In this document: positions 8,983 to 16,749 of the stretch, piece after piece
How the letters are laid out: every line of letters begins with the position of its first letter
Numbering within the stretch: the first letter of the stretch is position 1
Assembly: GCA_964450865.1 (NCBI GenBank)
Contig: CAYVHB010000018.1
Coordinates: 1 to 64,000, forward strand
Source of the DNA: CAYVHB01 sp964450865
Lineage (GTDB): Bacteria > Bacillota > Clostridia > Saccharofermentanales > UBA5734
Direction: 5' to 3'
DNA length: 64,000 nt
Program-made: the position numbers and the translations under genes
Notes under the pieces: model-generated
Told to the model about the DNA's origin: nothing
The model's input: only the letters and a program-made list of their open reading frames with translations
Database searches by the model: none

Positions 8983-9663
8983 ATGACTCATATTCTGCTG
9001 GTAGATGATGATTCCCATATCCGCAATATAATCAGGGAGTACGCGCTGGCCGAGGATTGGACGTTTGCCGAGGCGGCTGACGGTGAAATGGCCCTGAAAG
9101 CCCTGGCCGAGAAGGAATTTGCGCTGGTTGTCCTCGATGTCATGATGCCGCATCTCGACGGCTGGTCAACGCTGAAAAGGATTCGCCAGACCAGCCAGGT
9201 TCCGGTGATCTTGCTGACGGCCCGTAATGAAGAGTACGACCGGCTGCTCGGCTTTGAACTCGGGGTTGATGATTATGTCAGCAAGCCGTTCAGCCCGCGC
9301 GAACTGATCGCCCGGATGAAGGCGTTGCTCAAGCGATCTGGCAGCCAGGCTCCGGAGCAAGCCATTTTTCGCTATGAAGGCCTGCTGTTGGACCGGTCTG
9401 CCCATGTACTGACCATCGATGGCGAGGCGATTGCGCTGACCCCGAAAGAATTCGATTTGCTGGCCTTTTTTGCCGCCCGGCCGCATCAGGTCTTTACACG
9501 GGAACAGCTGTTATCGCAGGTCTGGGGCTACGATTACTTTGGCGATGCCCGGACCGTGGACACCCACATCCGCAGCCTGCGCGAGAAGCTCGGTGAATAC
9601 CGGCGCCTGATCGTTACGGTCTGGGGAACCGGCTATCGATTTGAAACAGGCACCCGGCCATGA
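8983..9663 (+). CDS. OmpR/PhoB-family response regulator
   Basis: 226 residues; the ATG follows ATGGAGATACAAAAGT. The receiver domain has the acidic pocket DDD at 8-10, the phosphorylation site Asp52 (VVLDVMMPHLDGWS) and the conserved Lys in VSKPFSPRE. The C-terminal winged helix contains LTPKEFDLL and VDTHIRSLREKLG, typical of OmpR/PhoB. Its stop overlaps the start of the histidine kinase (ATGA), so the two are translated together. The divergent NapH-like gene with tandem 19-bp repeats is a likely target. Confidence 0.95.
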   Translation: MTHILLVDDDSHIRNIIREYALAEDWTFAEAADGEMALKALAEKEFALVVLDVMMPHLDGWSTLKRIRQTSQVPVILLTARNEEYDRLLGFELGVDDYVSKPFSPRELIARMKALLKRSGSQAPEQAIFRYEGLLLDRSAHVLTIDGEAIALTPKEFDLLAFFAARPHQVFTREQLLSQVWGYDYFGDARTVDTHIRSLREKLGEYRRLIVTVWGTGYRFETGTRP

Positions 9664-11135
9664 AGACAATTGGCAGCAAACTTTTTATCAGTTTTCTTTG
9701 CATGGCCGCCCTGACGGTCGGCTTATTATGGCTGATCCAGGCCGTTGTGATGAAAAACAGTTACCAGGACAGCCGGACCCGCACGGTCGCCGCTGCGGTC
9801 CGTGAACGGGCGCTGGCCGGCCTGCCGGATCCCGATGCCCTTGACGCGCTCCGGCAGGAACAGAATATCAATCTGCTTGTCATGGACGGGAACGGCCTGG
9901 TCCTGAATAGCCTGCAAGGCTTGTCGATGATGGGCCGCATTATCCGGGCCAGCCAGGCCATGATTCCGGACCGGATGGATGGCACGGTTGAGGTGATCAG
10001 TTCGCCGTCGGGCACGGGCCGTACCGCCCTGCTGGGTTATCCGCTCACGGGCGGCGGCTATCTGGTCGCGATTTTTTCGCTGACCGATGTTGACGCCGCG
10101 GCCCTCGTGCTGCGCAGTCAGCTCTGGCTGATCACGCTCTTGCTGCTGGTCTTTGCCCTGGTTCTCGCTATCGTCCTGTCCCGGATGTTTGCCCGGCCGA
10201 TCAGGGCCGTGACTGCTGCAGCCCGCGATCTGGCCGGTGGCCGGCTGAATGTCGTTTTACCCGTCCAGACCCAGGATGAGATTGGTGAGCTGACAGTCGC
10301 CTTGAATGAGCTGAGCGTCCAGCTTCAGACGACGGAAAACCTGCGTCGCGAGCTGATTGCCAATGTATCCCATGAATTGCGGGCTCCCCTGGCAGTTATC
10401 CAGGGTTATGCTGAAACCGTCCGGGATGTGACCTGGTCCTACCCCGAGAAACGGAACAGCCAGCTGACGATCATTGCTGAAGAAGCGGAGCGCCTGGGCC
10501 GTGTGGTGAAGGATATTCTTGACTTTTCGAAATTACAAGCCGGGGTCGAACCGATCAACCTGGCTGATTTTGCGGTCGGTCCGGCATTGCAGGTCATCCA
10601 GCAGCGCTTTGAACTGGCAGCGGCCGCAAAATCGGTGCAGATTGAGCTGCAGGGCCTGGAAGGATGGCCCGGTCCAGCCAGCCCGCTCCAATCGGCGAAA
10701 CCAGCCGGGCCAGGTCAGTCAACAGGCGTGGCCAGCCAGGCCGAAACAGGCTGTCAGTCCGGCCCGGCCAGTCCTGTCCTGCAGATTCGTTTTGATCCGG
10801 ATAAGTTCGCCCAGGTCATGCAAAATTTGCTGCAGAACGCGGTCAATCATGCTGATGCCAGAACTGTCATCACCATCAGCCTGACTGGCAATCCCGCTGC
10901 CGCAATTTGCCGGATTGCTGTGACCAATGTCGGTGAACCGATACCCGTTGCCGAGCAAGACCGAATCTGGGAGCGCTATTACCGGTCGACCAGCATCGGT
11001 GAAAACCAGCGCCTGGGAACCGGCCTGGGGCTGGCTATCGTCAAGAGCATTCTGGAGCGCCACCATGTTGCTTATGGCGTTGTCAGTGAAAACCGGCGGA
11101 CAACATTCTGGTTTGAAACGGTAGCCCGGACCTGA
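9660..11135 (+). CDS. Sensor histidine kinase with low-complexity insert
   Basis: 491 residues, starting in the ATGA overlap with the response regulator. TM1 is at about 8-30, an extracytoplasmic sensor region of about 120 residues follows, then TM2 at 155-175 and HAMP at about 178-230. The H-box has His238 (NVSHELRAPLAVIQGY). The ATPase domain has an N-box (QNLLQNAVNHA) and G-box (GTGLGLAIVKS). Residues about 334-371, between the dimerisation domain and the N-box, form a Gly/Pro/Ser/Gln-rich insert (GWPGPASPLQ, PAGPGQSTG) not usual for the family. The signal sensed is unknown. Confidence 0.93.
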   Translation: MKTIGSKLFISFLCMAALTVGLLWLIQAVVMKNSYQDSRTRTVAAAVRERALAGLPDPDALDALRQEQNINLLVMDGNGLVLNSLQGLSMMGRIIRASQAMIPDRMDGTVEVISSPSGTGRTALLGYPLTGGGYLVAIFSLTDVDAAALVLRSQLWLITLLLLVFALVLAIVLSRMFARPIRAVTAAARDLAGGRLNVVLPVQTQDEIGELTVALNELSVQLQTTENLRRELIANVSHELRAPLAVIQGYAETVRDVTWSYPEKRNSQLTIIAEEAERLGRVVKDILDFSKLQAGVEPINLADFAVGPALQVIQQRFELAAAAKSVQIELQGLEGWPGPASPLQSAKPAGPGQSTGVASQAETGCQSGPASPVLQIRFDPDKFAQVMQNLLQNAVNHADARTVITISLTGNPAAAICRIAVTNVGEPIPVAEQDRIWERYYRSTSIGENQRLGTGLGLAIVKSILERHHVAYGVVSENRRTTFWFETVART

Positions 11136-11257
11136 AATAAGCGGGTACGGCAGGGAATGGGATTTACGATTGCCAGGATTATTCGCGATCTGACAGGGGG
11201 CTGCGAACAGTTTTGAGCAAACTGGCATGTCAGTCGTGTGTGTGGCTGTCGCTGCGT

Positions 11258-13057
11258 TCAATCCAGCAAGCTTTCACGGATTTTTTTGACTTCCGCCATG
11301 TTATCGAGGAAAATTGTCACGAGGCGGGGGTCAAACTGGCGGCCGCTTTGCTCACGGATGTATTCGATGATCCTGTCGATTTCCCAGGCTTTTTTATAAA
11401 CCCGATCTGTGCTGAGGGCGTCAAAGACATCGGCCAGGGCGACAATTCTGCCAAACAGGCTGATCTCCTCGCTGCGCAAGCCGCGCGGATAGCCAGTCCC
11501 GTCATACCGTTCGTGATGTTCCCAGGCAATCTGGGCCGATATGCGCCAGATTGGTTTATCGGTACTCATGAGAATCTTGTATCCGATTTCCGAATGGGTT
11601 TTCATCACTTCGAACTCTTCTGGTGTCAGCTTGCCCGGTTTAAGCAAAATGATGTCGGGAATGGCGATTTTGCCAATATCGTGCATCGTACCGGCCAGCT
11701 TGAGTGTTTCGACCTCGTCCTCCGGCAGGCCGGATTTCAAGGCCAGCAGCTGTGAGTATTGCGCGACCCGGAAGATATGGTTGCCGGTTTCATTGGAGCG
11801 GGCTTCAGCCGCGGCCGTCAGGCGGTAGACGATCTCCTTCTGGGTCTCGGCATTTTCAGTCATCAGCTGGCGAATGCTCGTAACCATTTCATTAAAGCGT
11901 GAGGTAACCTCCGCGATTTCGTCTTCGTTATTATCATTGACCCGGATTTCCAGGTTGCCAAACTTGACTTCGTTCATTTTGTTGCGCAGATTGCCAAGCG
12001 GTACGGAAATACTCAGGGCAATCACGTAAGAGACCGGCACGGCAATCACCAGGCAGAGCAGGCTGATCAGGATGATATTCCACATCAGGGCCCTGGATTC
12101 GCCCTGGATAACGGCATAGGGAATCACGCTGACCATAAACCAGCGGCGCGCATCAATGTTGTTGAAGGTCACGAACTGTTTTTCGTTCTGAAGTGTCAGA
12201 TTCAGGCTGGGCTGATTGTTCTGCAGGCTGTTCTGCAATTGGGCCGGCAGGGTGGGATCAACAAAACGCTGGCCCGGAGGCAGGTCTGTCCGGTTGTTAC
12301 TGGAGATGATCGTTCCGTCGCCATCAAGAATAAAGATCTCCGCCCCATTGCCGGTGTTGATTGCCGCCAGGGCCCGGGCCAGGAATGATTCCTTGAAAGT
12401 CAGGATCAGGACGCCCATGGCTTGTCCGTCATGATTGCTCCTGACCACACGGCTCAAGGCGATTTGCAGCTGGCCATTGACATCGGTCAGCTCCTGAAGC
12501 AGATATATATCTGACGCTGCCTCAGTGGCCCGGTAAAGCCCGGCCAGCTGGTCGCTGGTATAGTTGCCCTGCCCCGGGCCAATCACGACCCGTTCCTCCG
12601 GCAACAGGTTCACACTCGTGATATCTGGGGCGATATTGAAAGCAGCGCCATTGGCATGCTCGACAAAACTGATCCGGATTGCATTTTCCAGCTCCAGCTT
12701 GCCAAGATCATTCATTCTGTCATAGTTGAAAAAATCCTTCTGGATGATACTCATTTCAGAGAGTTCATTGCTCAGGCTTTCCAGATAAGCCAGCTGGGTT
12801 TCGATGATGATGCTTGCCTCATCCATCAGCTGGACGGAATAGGTACTGATCTGGGCCTGGATCGCTGCACTGGAACGCTGATAACTGATCAGGCTGCTGA
12901 TCAGCAGCGGGATGGCCGACAGGAACAGGAATGCAGCCATCAACCGCGTCTGGATCCGGGTGACGCGCAGATATTTGATCTGTGATACATCTATCAGTCT
13001 GGCCAGCAGTTTTCTCACCAGGTCATCCCCCTGTGTCCCTATCCCGGTCTCAGTCAT
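11258..13057 (-). CDS. Membrane receptor with sensor, HAMP and HD-GYP domains
   Basis: About 599 residues. The ATG at 13057 overlaps the 3' end of the binding-protein gene by 8 nt. TM1 is near residue 40-60 (RLMAAFLFLSAIPLLISSLI), followed by an extracytoplasmic dCache-like region, TM2 (LMWNIILISLLCLVIAV), and HAMP (NEDEIAEVTSRFNEM). The HD-GYP domain has MHDIGKIAIPD and the full HHERYDGTGYP motif, as in active c-di-GMP phosphodiesterases. It probably lowers cyclic di-GMP in response to a ligand delivered by the upstream lipoprotein. The catalytic class is strong; the coupling is inferred from the overlap. Confidence 0.9.
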   Translation of the reverse strand: MTETGIGTQGDDLVRKLLARLIDVSQIKYLRVTRIQTRLMAAFLFLSAIPLLISSLISYQRSSAAIQAQISTYSVQLMDEASIIIETQLAYLESLSNELSEMSIIQKDFFNYDRMNDLGKLELENAIRISFVEHANGAAFNIAPDITSVNLLPEERVVIGPGQGNYTSDQLAGLYRATEAASDIYLLQELTDVNGQLQIALSRVVRSNHDGQAMGVLILTFKESFLARALAAINTGNGAEIFILDGDGTIISSNNRTDLPPGQRFVDPTLPAQLQNSLQNNQPSLNLTLQNEKQFVTFNNIDARRWFMVSVIPYAVIQGESRALMWNIILISLLCLVIAVPVSYVIALSISVPLGNLRNKMNEVKFGNLEIRVNDNNEDEIAEVTSRFNEMVTSIRQLMTENAETQKEIVYRLTAAAEARSNETGNHIFRVAQYSQLLALKSGLPEDEVETLKLAGTMHDIGKIAIPDIILLKPGKLTPEEFEVMKTHSEIGYKILMSTDKPIWRISAQIAWEHHERYDGTGYPRGLRSEEISLFGRIVALADVFDALSTDRVYKKAWEIDRIIEYIREQSGRQFDPRLVTIFLDNMAEVKKIRESLLD

Positions 13058-14039
13058 AAAGCATCGGTTTGAGTGCTTCGCTGTCGACATTTGTATAGTC
13101 ATACCAGTAGTAGCCAGTGTCAATGAAAAGCGGCAGGGCTTCTCCTTTGGCCACGACCCGGTAGGCTGCTTCCACCGCCTTGTAGCCGATGTTGACCGGA
13201 TCCTGGCTGATTGCGCCCAGCATCAGGCGGGAGCGGACTGCTTCCTTTTGCAATTTGCCGGCATCAAAACCAACCAGCACCAGCTTACCGGCCAGGTTCT
13301 TGCGGGTGACCGCGTTGATCATACCGATGGCCGAGCCCTCGTTGGTGGCAAAGATACCACGCAGGTCCGGATAACGCCCGATCAGGTCTAAAGCCAGGTC
13401 GTGCGACTCCGCGACATCTCCCTGGCCATAAACGACTTCAACAACTGTAATTTGCGGGTAGGTTGAACGGATCCTGTCCAGAAAGCCGTCGCGACGACCG
13501 ATACCCGTAGCGCTGTAGTTATCATGGCAGATGACGGCGATCTGGCCGGCCTGGCCGATAGCGGCGGCCAGATGGTCGGCAGCGGCAGCGGCGGCGGCCT
13601 TGTTATCAGTTGCCACTGTACACGCAGGAATATTGCTGTCTACGCCCGAATCAAAGCAGATGACCGGGATCTTCAAGGTTTGTGCCTGCTCGAGCTGCTT
13701 GATGATCGCCTTGCTGTCCAGGGCCCCCAGGATGATGGCTGCCGGCTTTTTAGCCAGGGCAGCTTCAAACATCTGCTGCTGCTTATAGATGGCCGTGTCT
13801 CCCTCTGGCCCTTCAAAGGTAACATCAACCTGCAAATCCCGGGCTGCCTTGAAGGCGCCCGTTTTTACCGCTTGCCAATACTGATGCTGCAAGCCCTTGG
13901 CAATCAGCGGAATATACAAGGGTGCCGGGGCGCTGGCCGACGTACTGGTCCCCACACGGCTGCAACCGCTGGGCAGATACACGGACAGGATCAGAATTCC
14001 ACATAAAAGGAAATATTTGAATGCTTTGATGCTAATCAC
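13050..14039 (-). CDS. Sugar-binding-type lipoprotein (periplasmic binding protein family)
   Basis: About 329 residues. I chose the GTG at 14039. A TTG-started form from 14084 is open, but a TATAAT touches that TTG, and the GTG start gives a clean lipoprotein signal (hydrophobic stretch then the LPSGC lipobox). The mature part is a type I periplasmic binding fold of the LacI/ribose-binding class (KPAAIILGALDSKAIIKQLE, IPVICFDSGVD, GIFATNEGSAIGMINAV). No ABC permease genes accompany it. Instead it overlaps an HD-GYP receptor by 8 nt, so it probably presents a small ligand to that receptor, much as LuxP does for LuxQ. Confidence 0.85.
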   Translation of the reverse strand: MISIKAFKYFLLCGILILSVYLPSGCSRVGTSTSASAPAPLYIPLIAKGLQHQYWQAVKTGAFKAARDLQVDVTFEGPEGDTAIYKQQQMFEAALAKKPAAIILGALDSKAIIKQLEQAQTLKIPVICFDSGVDSNIPACTVATDNKAAAAAAADHLAAAIGQAGQIAVICHDNYSATGIGRRDGFLDRIRSTYPQITVVEVVYGQGDVAESHDLALDLIGRYPDLRGIFATNEGSAIGMINAVTRKNLAGKLVLVGFDAGKLQKEAVRSRLMLGAISQDPVNIGYKAVEAAYRVVAKGEALPLFIDTGYYWYDYTNVDSEALKPMLYD

Positions 14040-14726
14040 CTCTGCCGCTATTTTCTTGACTCCGATTATGCCTGGTTCATGCAATTATATCTGGCTGGCA
14101 TATCCTGATCGGGCTGAACGCATCGCAACCTTACTGCAGGCTTATTATCTTTATCAATTATATCCGATTGGCATGTCCGGATCACATGTTTTTGCATTTC
14201 GTTGAAGAAATATTTCTGGCGATATATAAACTTATTGCGATCAGTCATTGTTGCTGCAGATATTCTGCTGCTTCATTTAGCGACATAATATAGTTAATTT
14301 AATAAGTAATTGATCTGAATTATCTGATGTAACGGATCATGATTTCACCATTCCAATAGATCGCTGGTTTAGATCGATCGTTCTGGACAATCAGGAATCG
14401 GGCGGCCAGGCCGGCTTTGTATGGAAAATTGCAGTTATCGCACTTCAGCCGGATTGTCTTCGCGCCAAGTCCGGGCTTCATGCGGCAAGGACCCGGCAGT
14501 CAACGTAGCTGCCAGGCCCTTGCCATCAATCCAAATTCGTCTAAATTCGTCCAGATTCGTCCCTGTTCGTCCTTGAAGGATTGTATTTCAAAAATATAAC
14601 ATAAAAACAGATCAGAGAGACGATAAGATATAAGAATTTTGATATGTATCGGTATTTGTAGCGGCCAGGACCGGGTGGGAATAGTTGTCATGCAGGTGCG
14701 CCGCTAACTGGCCAATTGCGATCAGG
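14040..14726. other. 687-nt intergenic region with a decamer array
   Basis: No convincing gene. Its 14200-14340 part is AT-rich compared with its surroundings. TATAAT hexamers on the minus strand near the binding-protein start (GATATAATTG occurs twice) may be promoters. At 14531-14570 the 10-bp unit CCAAATTCGT is repeated four times with drift (CCAAATTCGT, CTAAATTCGT, CCAGATTCGT, CCCTGTTCGT), placing each copy on the same face of the helix. Confidence 0.5.
14531..14570. repeat. Four phased 10-bp repeats
   Basis: Four head-to-tail decamers sharing the core ATTCGT or GTTCGT. The 10-bp period is close to one helical turn. They lie about 160 bp downstream of the small membrane-protein gene and far from the binding-protein start. 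They could be a binding array or a decaying microsatellite. Confidence 0.7.
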
Positions 14727-15137
14727 TTAAAAGCGCAGGTTTGTGTGAACGAGGATTGCCCCCAGCAAAGCCAGGGTCACAAAACGATGGACATAAAGCC
14801 AGGGGCCCCGTTTACGCTTTTGCTTGAAATGGCCGAATGCCCCCAGTGCAACATTGGCCCCCAGCAAGACGGCCGCGATCAGGCCCGTTGTCGAGATCCA
14901 TTTGAAGTTAATCTGCAGCAGCAGATGGGTCAGCAAGCTGGCCGCCGCTCCCAGGCCAAAGAAACGATGATATTTGACCAGTACTTGCATGATCAGGGTG
15001 TAATACTTCTTTAAGGCAGATTGCTTTGGCAGGCTGCTGATCCAGCGTTTGTTGATCCACTTCACGGGATAGTTCAGCAAGGCCAGTGTAAAACCAATGC
15101 CTGTCAATGTTCCCAAAAGATTACCCAATTCGTCCAT
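14727..15137 (-). CDS. Small four-helix membrane protein
   Basis: 136 residues; the ATG at 15137 follows AGGAGGATCGCTTACAG (the upstream ATG at 15158 would contain the ribosome-binding site). About four transmembrane helices are visible, with His residues in or near them (VKYHRFFGLGAAASLLTHLL, FGHFKQKRKRG, YVHRFVTLALLGAILVH), a pattern seen in cytochrome b561- or ferric-reductase-like heme membrane domains. I do not recognise a specific family. It lies just downstream of the CDF gene on the same strand. Confidence 0.7.
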   Translation of the reverse strand: MDELGNLLGTLTGIGFTLALLNYPVKWINKRWISSLPKQSALKKYYTLIMQVLVKYHRFFGLGAAASLLTHLLLQINFKWISTTGLIAAVLLGANVALGAFGHFKQKRKRGPWLYVHRFVTLALLGAILVHTNLRF

Positions 15138-15203
15138 CTGTAAGCGATCCTCCTGCATTGATGTTTTGGATGTCGGCCATACAATTCAATAGCCAGTTCC
15201 ACT

Positions 15204-15281
15204 TTGGTCAGTTGTCTTTGTGCGGTGGTTTGGGGTGACTGGATTGGTCAGTTGTCTTTGTGCGGTGGTTCGGGGTGACTG
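15204..15281. repeat. 40-bp tandem duplication at the 3' end of the CDF gene
   Basis: A 38-bp sequence beginning TTGGTCAGTTGTCTTTG occurs at 15204-15241 and 15244-15281 with one mismatch, a 40-bp period. Because 40 is not a multiple of three, the two copies are read in different frames. The CDF stop codon (15208-15210) lies in the copy at 15204. Confidence 0.9.
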
Positions 15282-16161
15282 ATGTATCCGTCCTTTCGGA
15301 ATATGGATCAATATGAATATTGACTCGGGTGTTTTTAATTTTTTCACTCATTGCCCTTTTGATCCGGCCAACGAGGTCGTGCGTCTCCAGAACCGTCAGA
15401 TTTGGATCCAGTGTCAGATGGAAGTCAATGTGTTTCATTTTACCGGACTTGCGGGTTTTCAGCTTGTGGTAATCCCGGAATTCATGACTGAAGCTTTCGA
15501 TAAGCTGGCGGATTTGAGCCTCATCAGCCTCGGGTAAACGAGCATCCAGCAGATGATTAAATGCGTTGCTAGTCAGTTCCCATGCCTCCTTGACAATCAG
15601 CAGGGCGACTGCGATGGCTACAAGCGGATCAAGGATATGAAGGTTGGTCAGTTTGATCAGCAGAATGCCCAGACCAACGCCGGCCGAGGTATAGACATCT
15701 GTTTTCAAGTGCAGGGCATCCGCCTCCAGTGCCATGGAGTCTTCCTGTTTTGCAACCTTGAACAGAGATTTTGAAACAAACAAATTGATCAGTGCGGAAA
15801 TGAACATCACCGCAATCGCGACAGTTACCTGTGTGACCGGCTCAGGTGTGACAAGTTTCCGGACTGCTTCATAAATGATCATGATGGCAGCGACAAAGAT
15901 CAGAACGCCTTCAACAATGCCTGAGAAATTTTCAATCTTGCCGTGACCGAAAGGATGCTCCTCATCAGCTGGCCTGGCTGAGTGACGGACCGAAAAGAAT
16001 GCGACGAGGGATGCGACGAGATCCATGCCGGAGTGAATGACCTCAGAAATAATGCTGACCGAACCGCTCAGCAAACCGGCCACCGCTTTGAATATAATCA
16101 GCAGTGTATTCGAGAGGATCGATAGAAAAGCATAACGGACACGACGATCAGCTATAATCAT
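15208..16161 (-). CDS. czcD: CDF-family metal exporter under a NiCo riboswitch
   Basis: 317 residues; the ATG at 16161 follows TAGGGGGCTTC. This is a cation diffusion facilitator with six transmembrane helices. The metal-site motifs are SEVIHSGMDLVAS in TM2 and ALHLKTDVYTSAGVG in TM5, an HPFGHGKIEN loop, and a C-terminal cytoplasmic metal-binding domain (MKHIDFHLTLDPNLTVLETHDL). It exports divalent metal in exchange for protons. A full NiCo-type riboswitch with terminator precedes it, which points to Co/Ni (or Fe(II)) rather than Zn as the inducer. The last 20 residues come from a 40-bp duplication that replaced the original C-terminus. Confidence 0.92.
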   Translation of the reverse strand: MIIADRRVRYAFLSILSNTLLIIFKAVAGLLSGSVSIISEVIHSGMDLVASLVAFFSVRHSARPADEEHPFGHGKIENFSGIVEGVLIFVAAIMIIYEAVRKLVTPEPVTQVTVAIAVMFISALINLFVSKSLFKVAKQEDSMALEADALHLKTDVYTSAGVGLGILLIKLTNLHILDPLVAIAVALLIVKEAWELTSNAFNHLLDARLPEADEAQIRQLIESFSHEFRDYHKLKTRKSGKMKHIDFHLTLDPNLTVLETHDLVGRIKRAMSEKIKNTRVNIHIDPYSERTDTSVTPNHRTKTTDQSSHPKPPHKDN

Positions 16162-16319
16162 GAAGCCCCCTATAATAACGTTGTCGTCCGGTAACGGTAG
16201 TCTATATAACAAAAATACGCAATCCTGTTCACATGCCGGCCGAGTCAGGCTTGTGGATTCCCGTCCGGCAGGTAACTGTCCGGCAGAGAACTGCAGAACG
16301 CACAGATATGCAACTGGTA

Positions 16320-16360
16320 AAATAAAAACCTGCGGAACGTTTCTTCTGTCCCGCAGGTTT
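16320..16360 (-). terminator. Riboswitch-controlled terminator
   Basis: On the minus strand AAACCTGCGG pairs perfectly with CCGCAGGTTT (+ strand 16351-16360 and 16326-16335) and is followed by TTATTTT. The 5' arm shares AACCT with the last aptamer helix, so the two structures exclude each other: ligand binding should prevent termination and turn on the exporter. Confidence 0.88.
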
Positions 16361-16428
16361 AAACAACCTTGCTGCCCCGGAGAGCCCGGCCAAATAAACG
16401 AGTGAGTTCGTTTATGGCCTGTTCAGTG
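16346..16428 (-). ncRNA. NiCo (czcD) riboswitch aptamer
   Basis: Read on the minus strand, the conserved blocks occur in order: ACTGAACAGGC, a hairpin ATAAACGA/TCGTTTAT, GGCCGGGCT, GGGGCAGCA, a helix AGGTT/AACCT, and GCGGGACAG. These match the NiCo riboswitch consensus as I remember it from the crystallised representative (ACUGAGCAGGC ... GCCGGGCU ... GGCAACA ... GGGACAG). It lies between a strong promoter and a terminator in front of a CDF exporter, the typical target. Later work reports Fe(II) as an alternative ligand. Confidence 0.87.
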
Positions 16429-16477
16429 CACATTCTTTTTGCATGCTGGAATACCATGGTTTGCAATATTATCTTGA

Positions 16478-16506
16478 TTTATAGCATCTGGTTTATGTAC
16501 TGTCAA
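16478..16506 (-). promoter_or_regulatory. Consensus sigma-A promoter for the riboswitch-CDF transcript
   Basis: On the minus strand TTGACA (16501-16506), a 17-bp spacer and TATAAA (16478-16483). Transcription would start about 40 nt before the NiCo aptamer. Confidence 0.88.
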
Positions 16507-16619
16507 CAAGGATTCAAGACTTTTATGGTCTGTCTCCCAAGGCCAGTCGAGACCAGTCGCTTGCGCCTGGCAAAGACCTTGCTTGTAACCTGTTATTCAG
16601 CTCTTGATCACATTTTAGT

Positions 16620-16643
16620 CGCAATTTGATCAAGAAAATTGCG
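16620..16643. promoter_or_regulatory. Perfect inverted repeat upstream of the HtrA gene
   Basis: CGCAATTT and AAATTGCG separated by 8 nt, about 105 nt before the HtrA start. It has operator-like symmetry; the regulator is unknown. Confidence 0.4.
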
Positions 16644-16749
16644 GTCTCTGTCCTATTTTACACAAGTTACTGCGATATAAATAAATTGCAAGCCAATCCC
16701 TGACACCGGGTTAACCAAACCGGTGAATCCCTGAAACGAGGCGATATCA

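Larger units (their letters stand above)
16162..16749. other. Divergent CDF/HtrA regulatory region
   Basis: 588 nt without a gene. The CDF half holds a consensus promoter, a NiCo riboswitch and a terminator (listed separately). The HtrA half holds a perfect inverted repeat CGCAATTT/AAATTGCG (16620-16627, 16636-16643) and CACCGG...CCGGTG just before the HtrA start. A TATAAA (16675-16680) lacks a well-placed -35. Confidence 0.6.
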
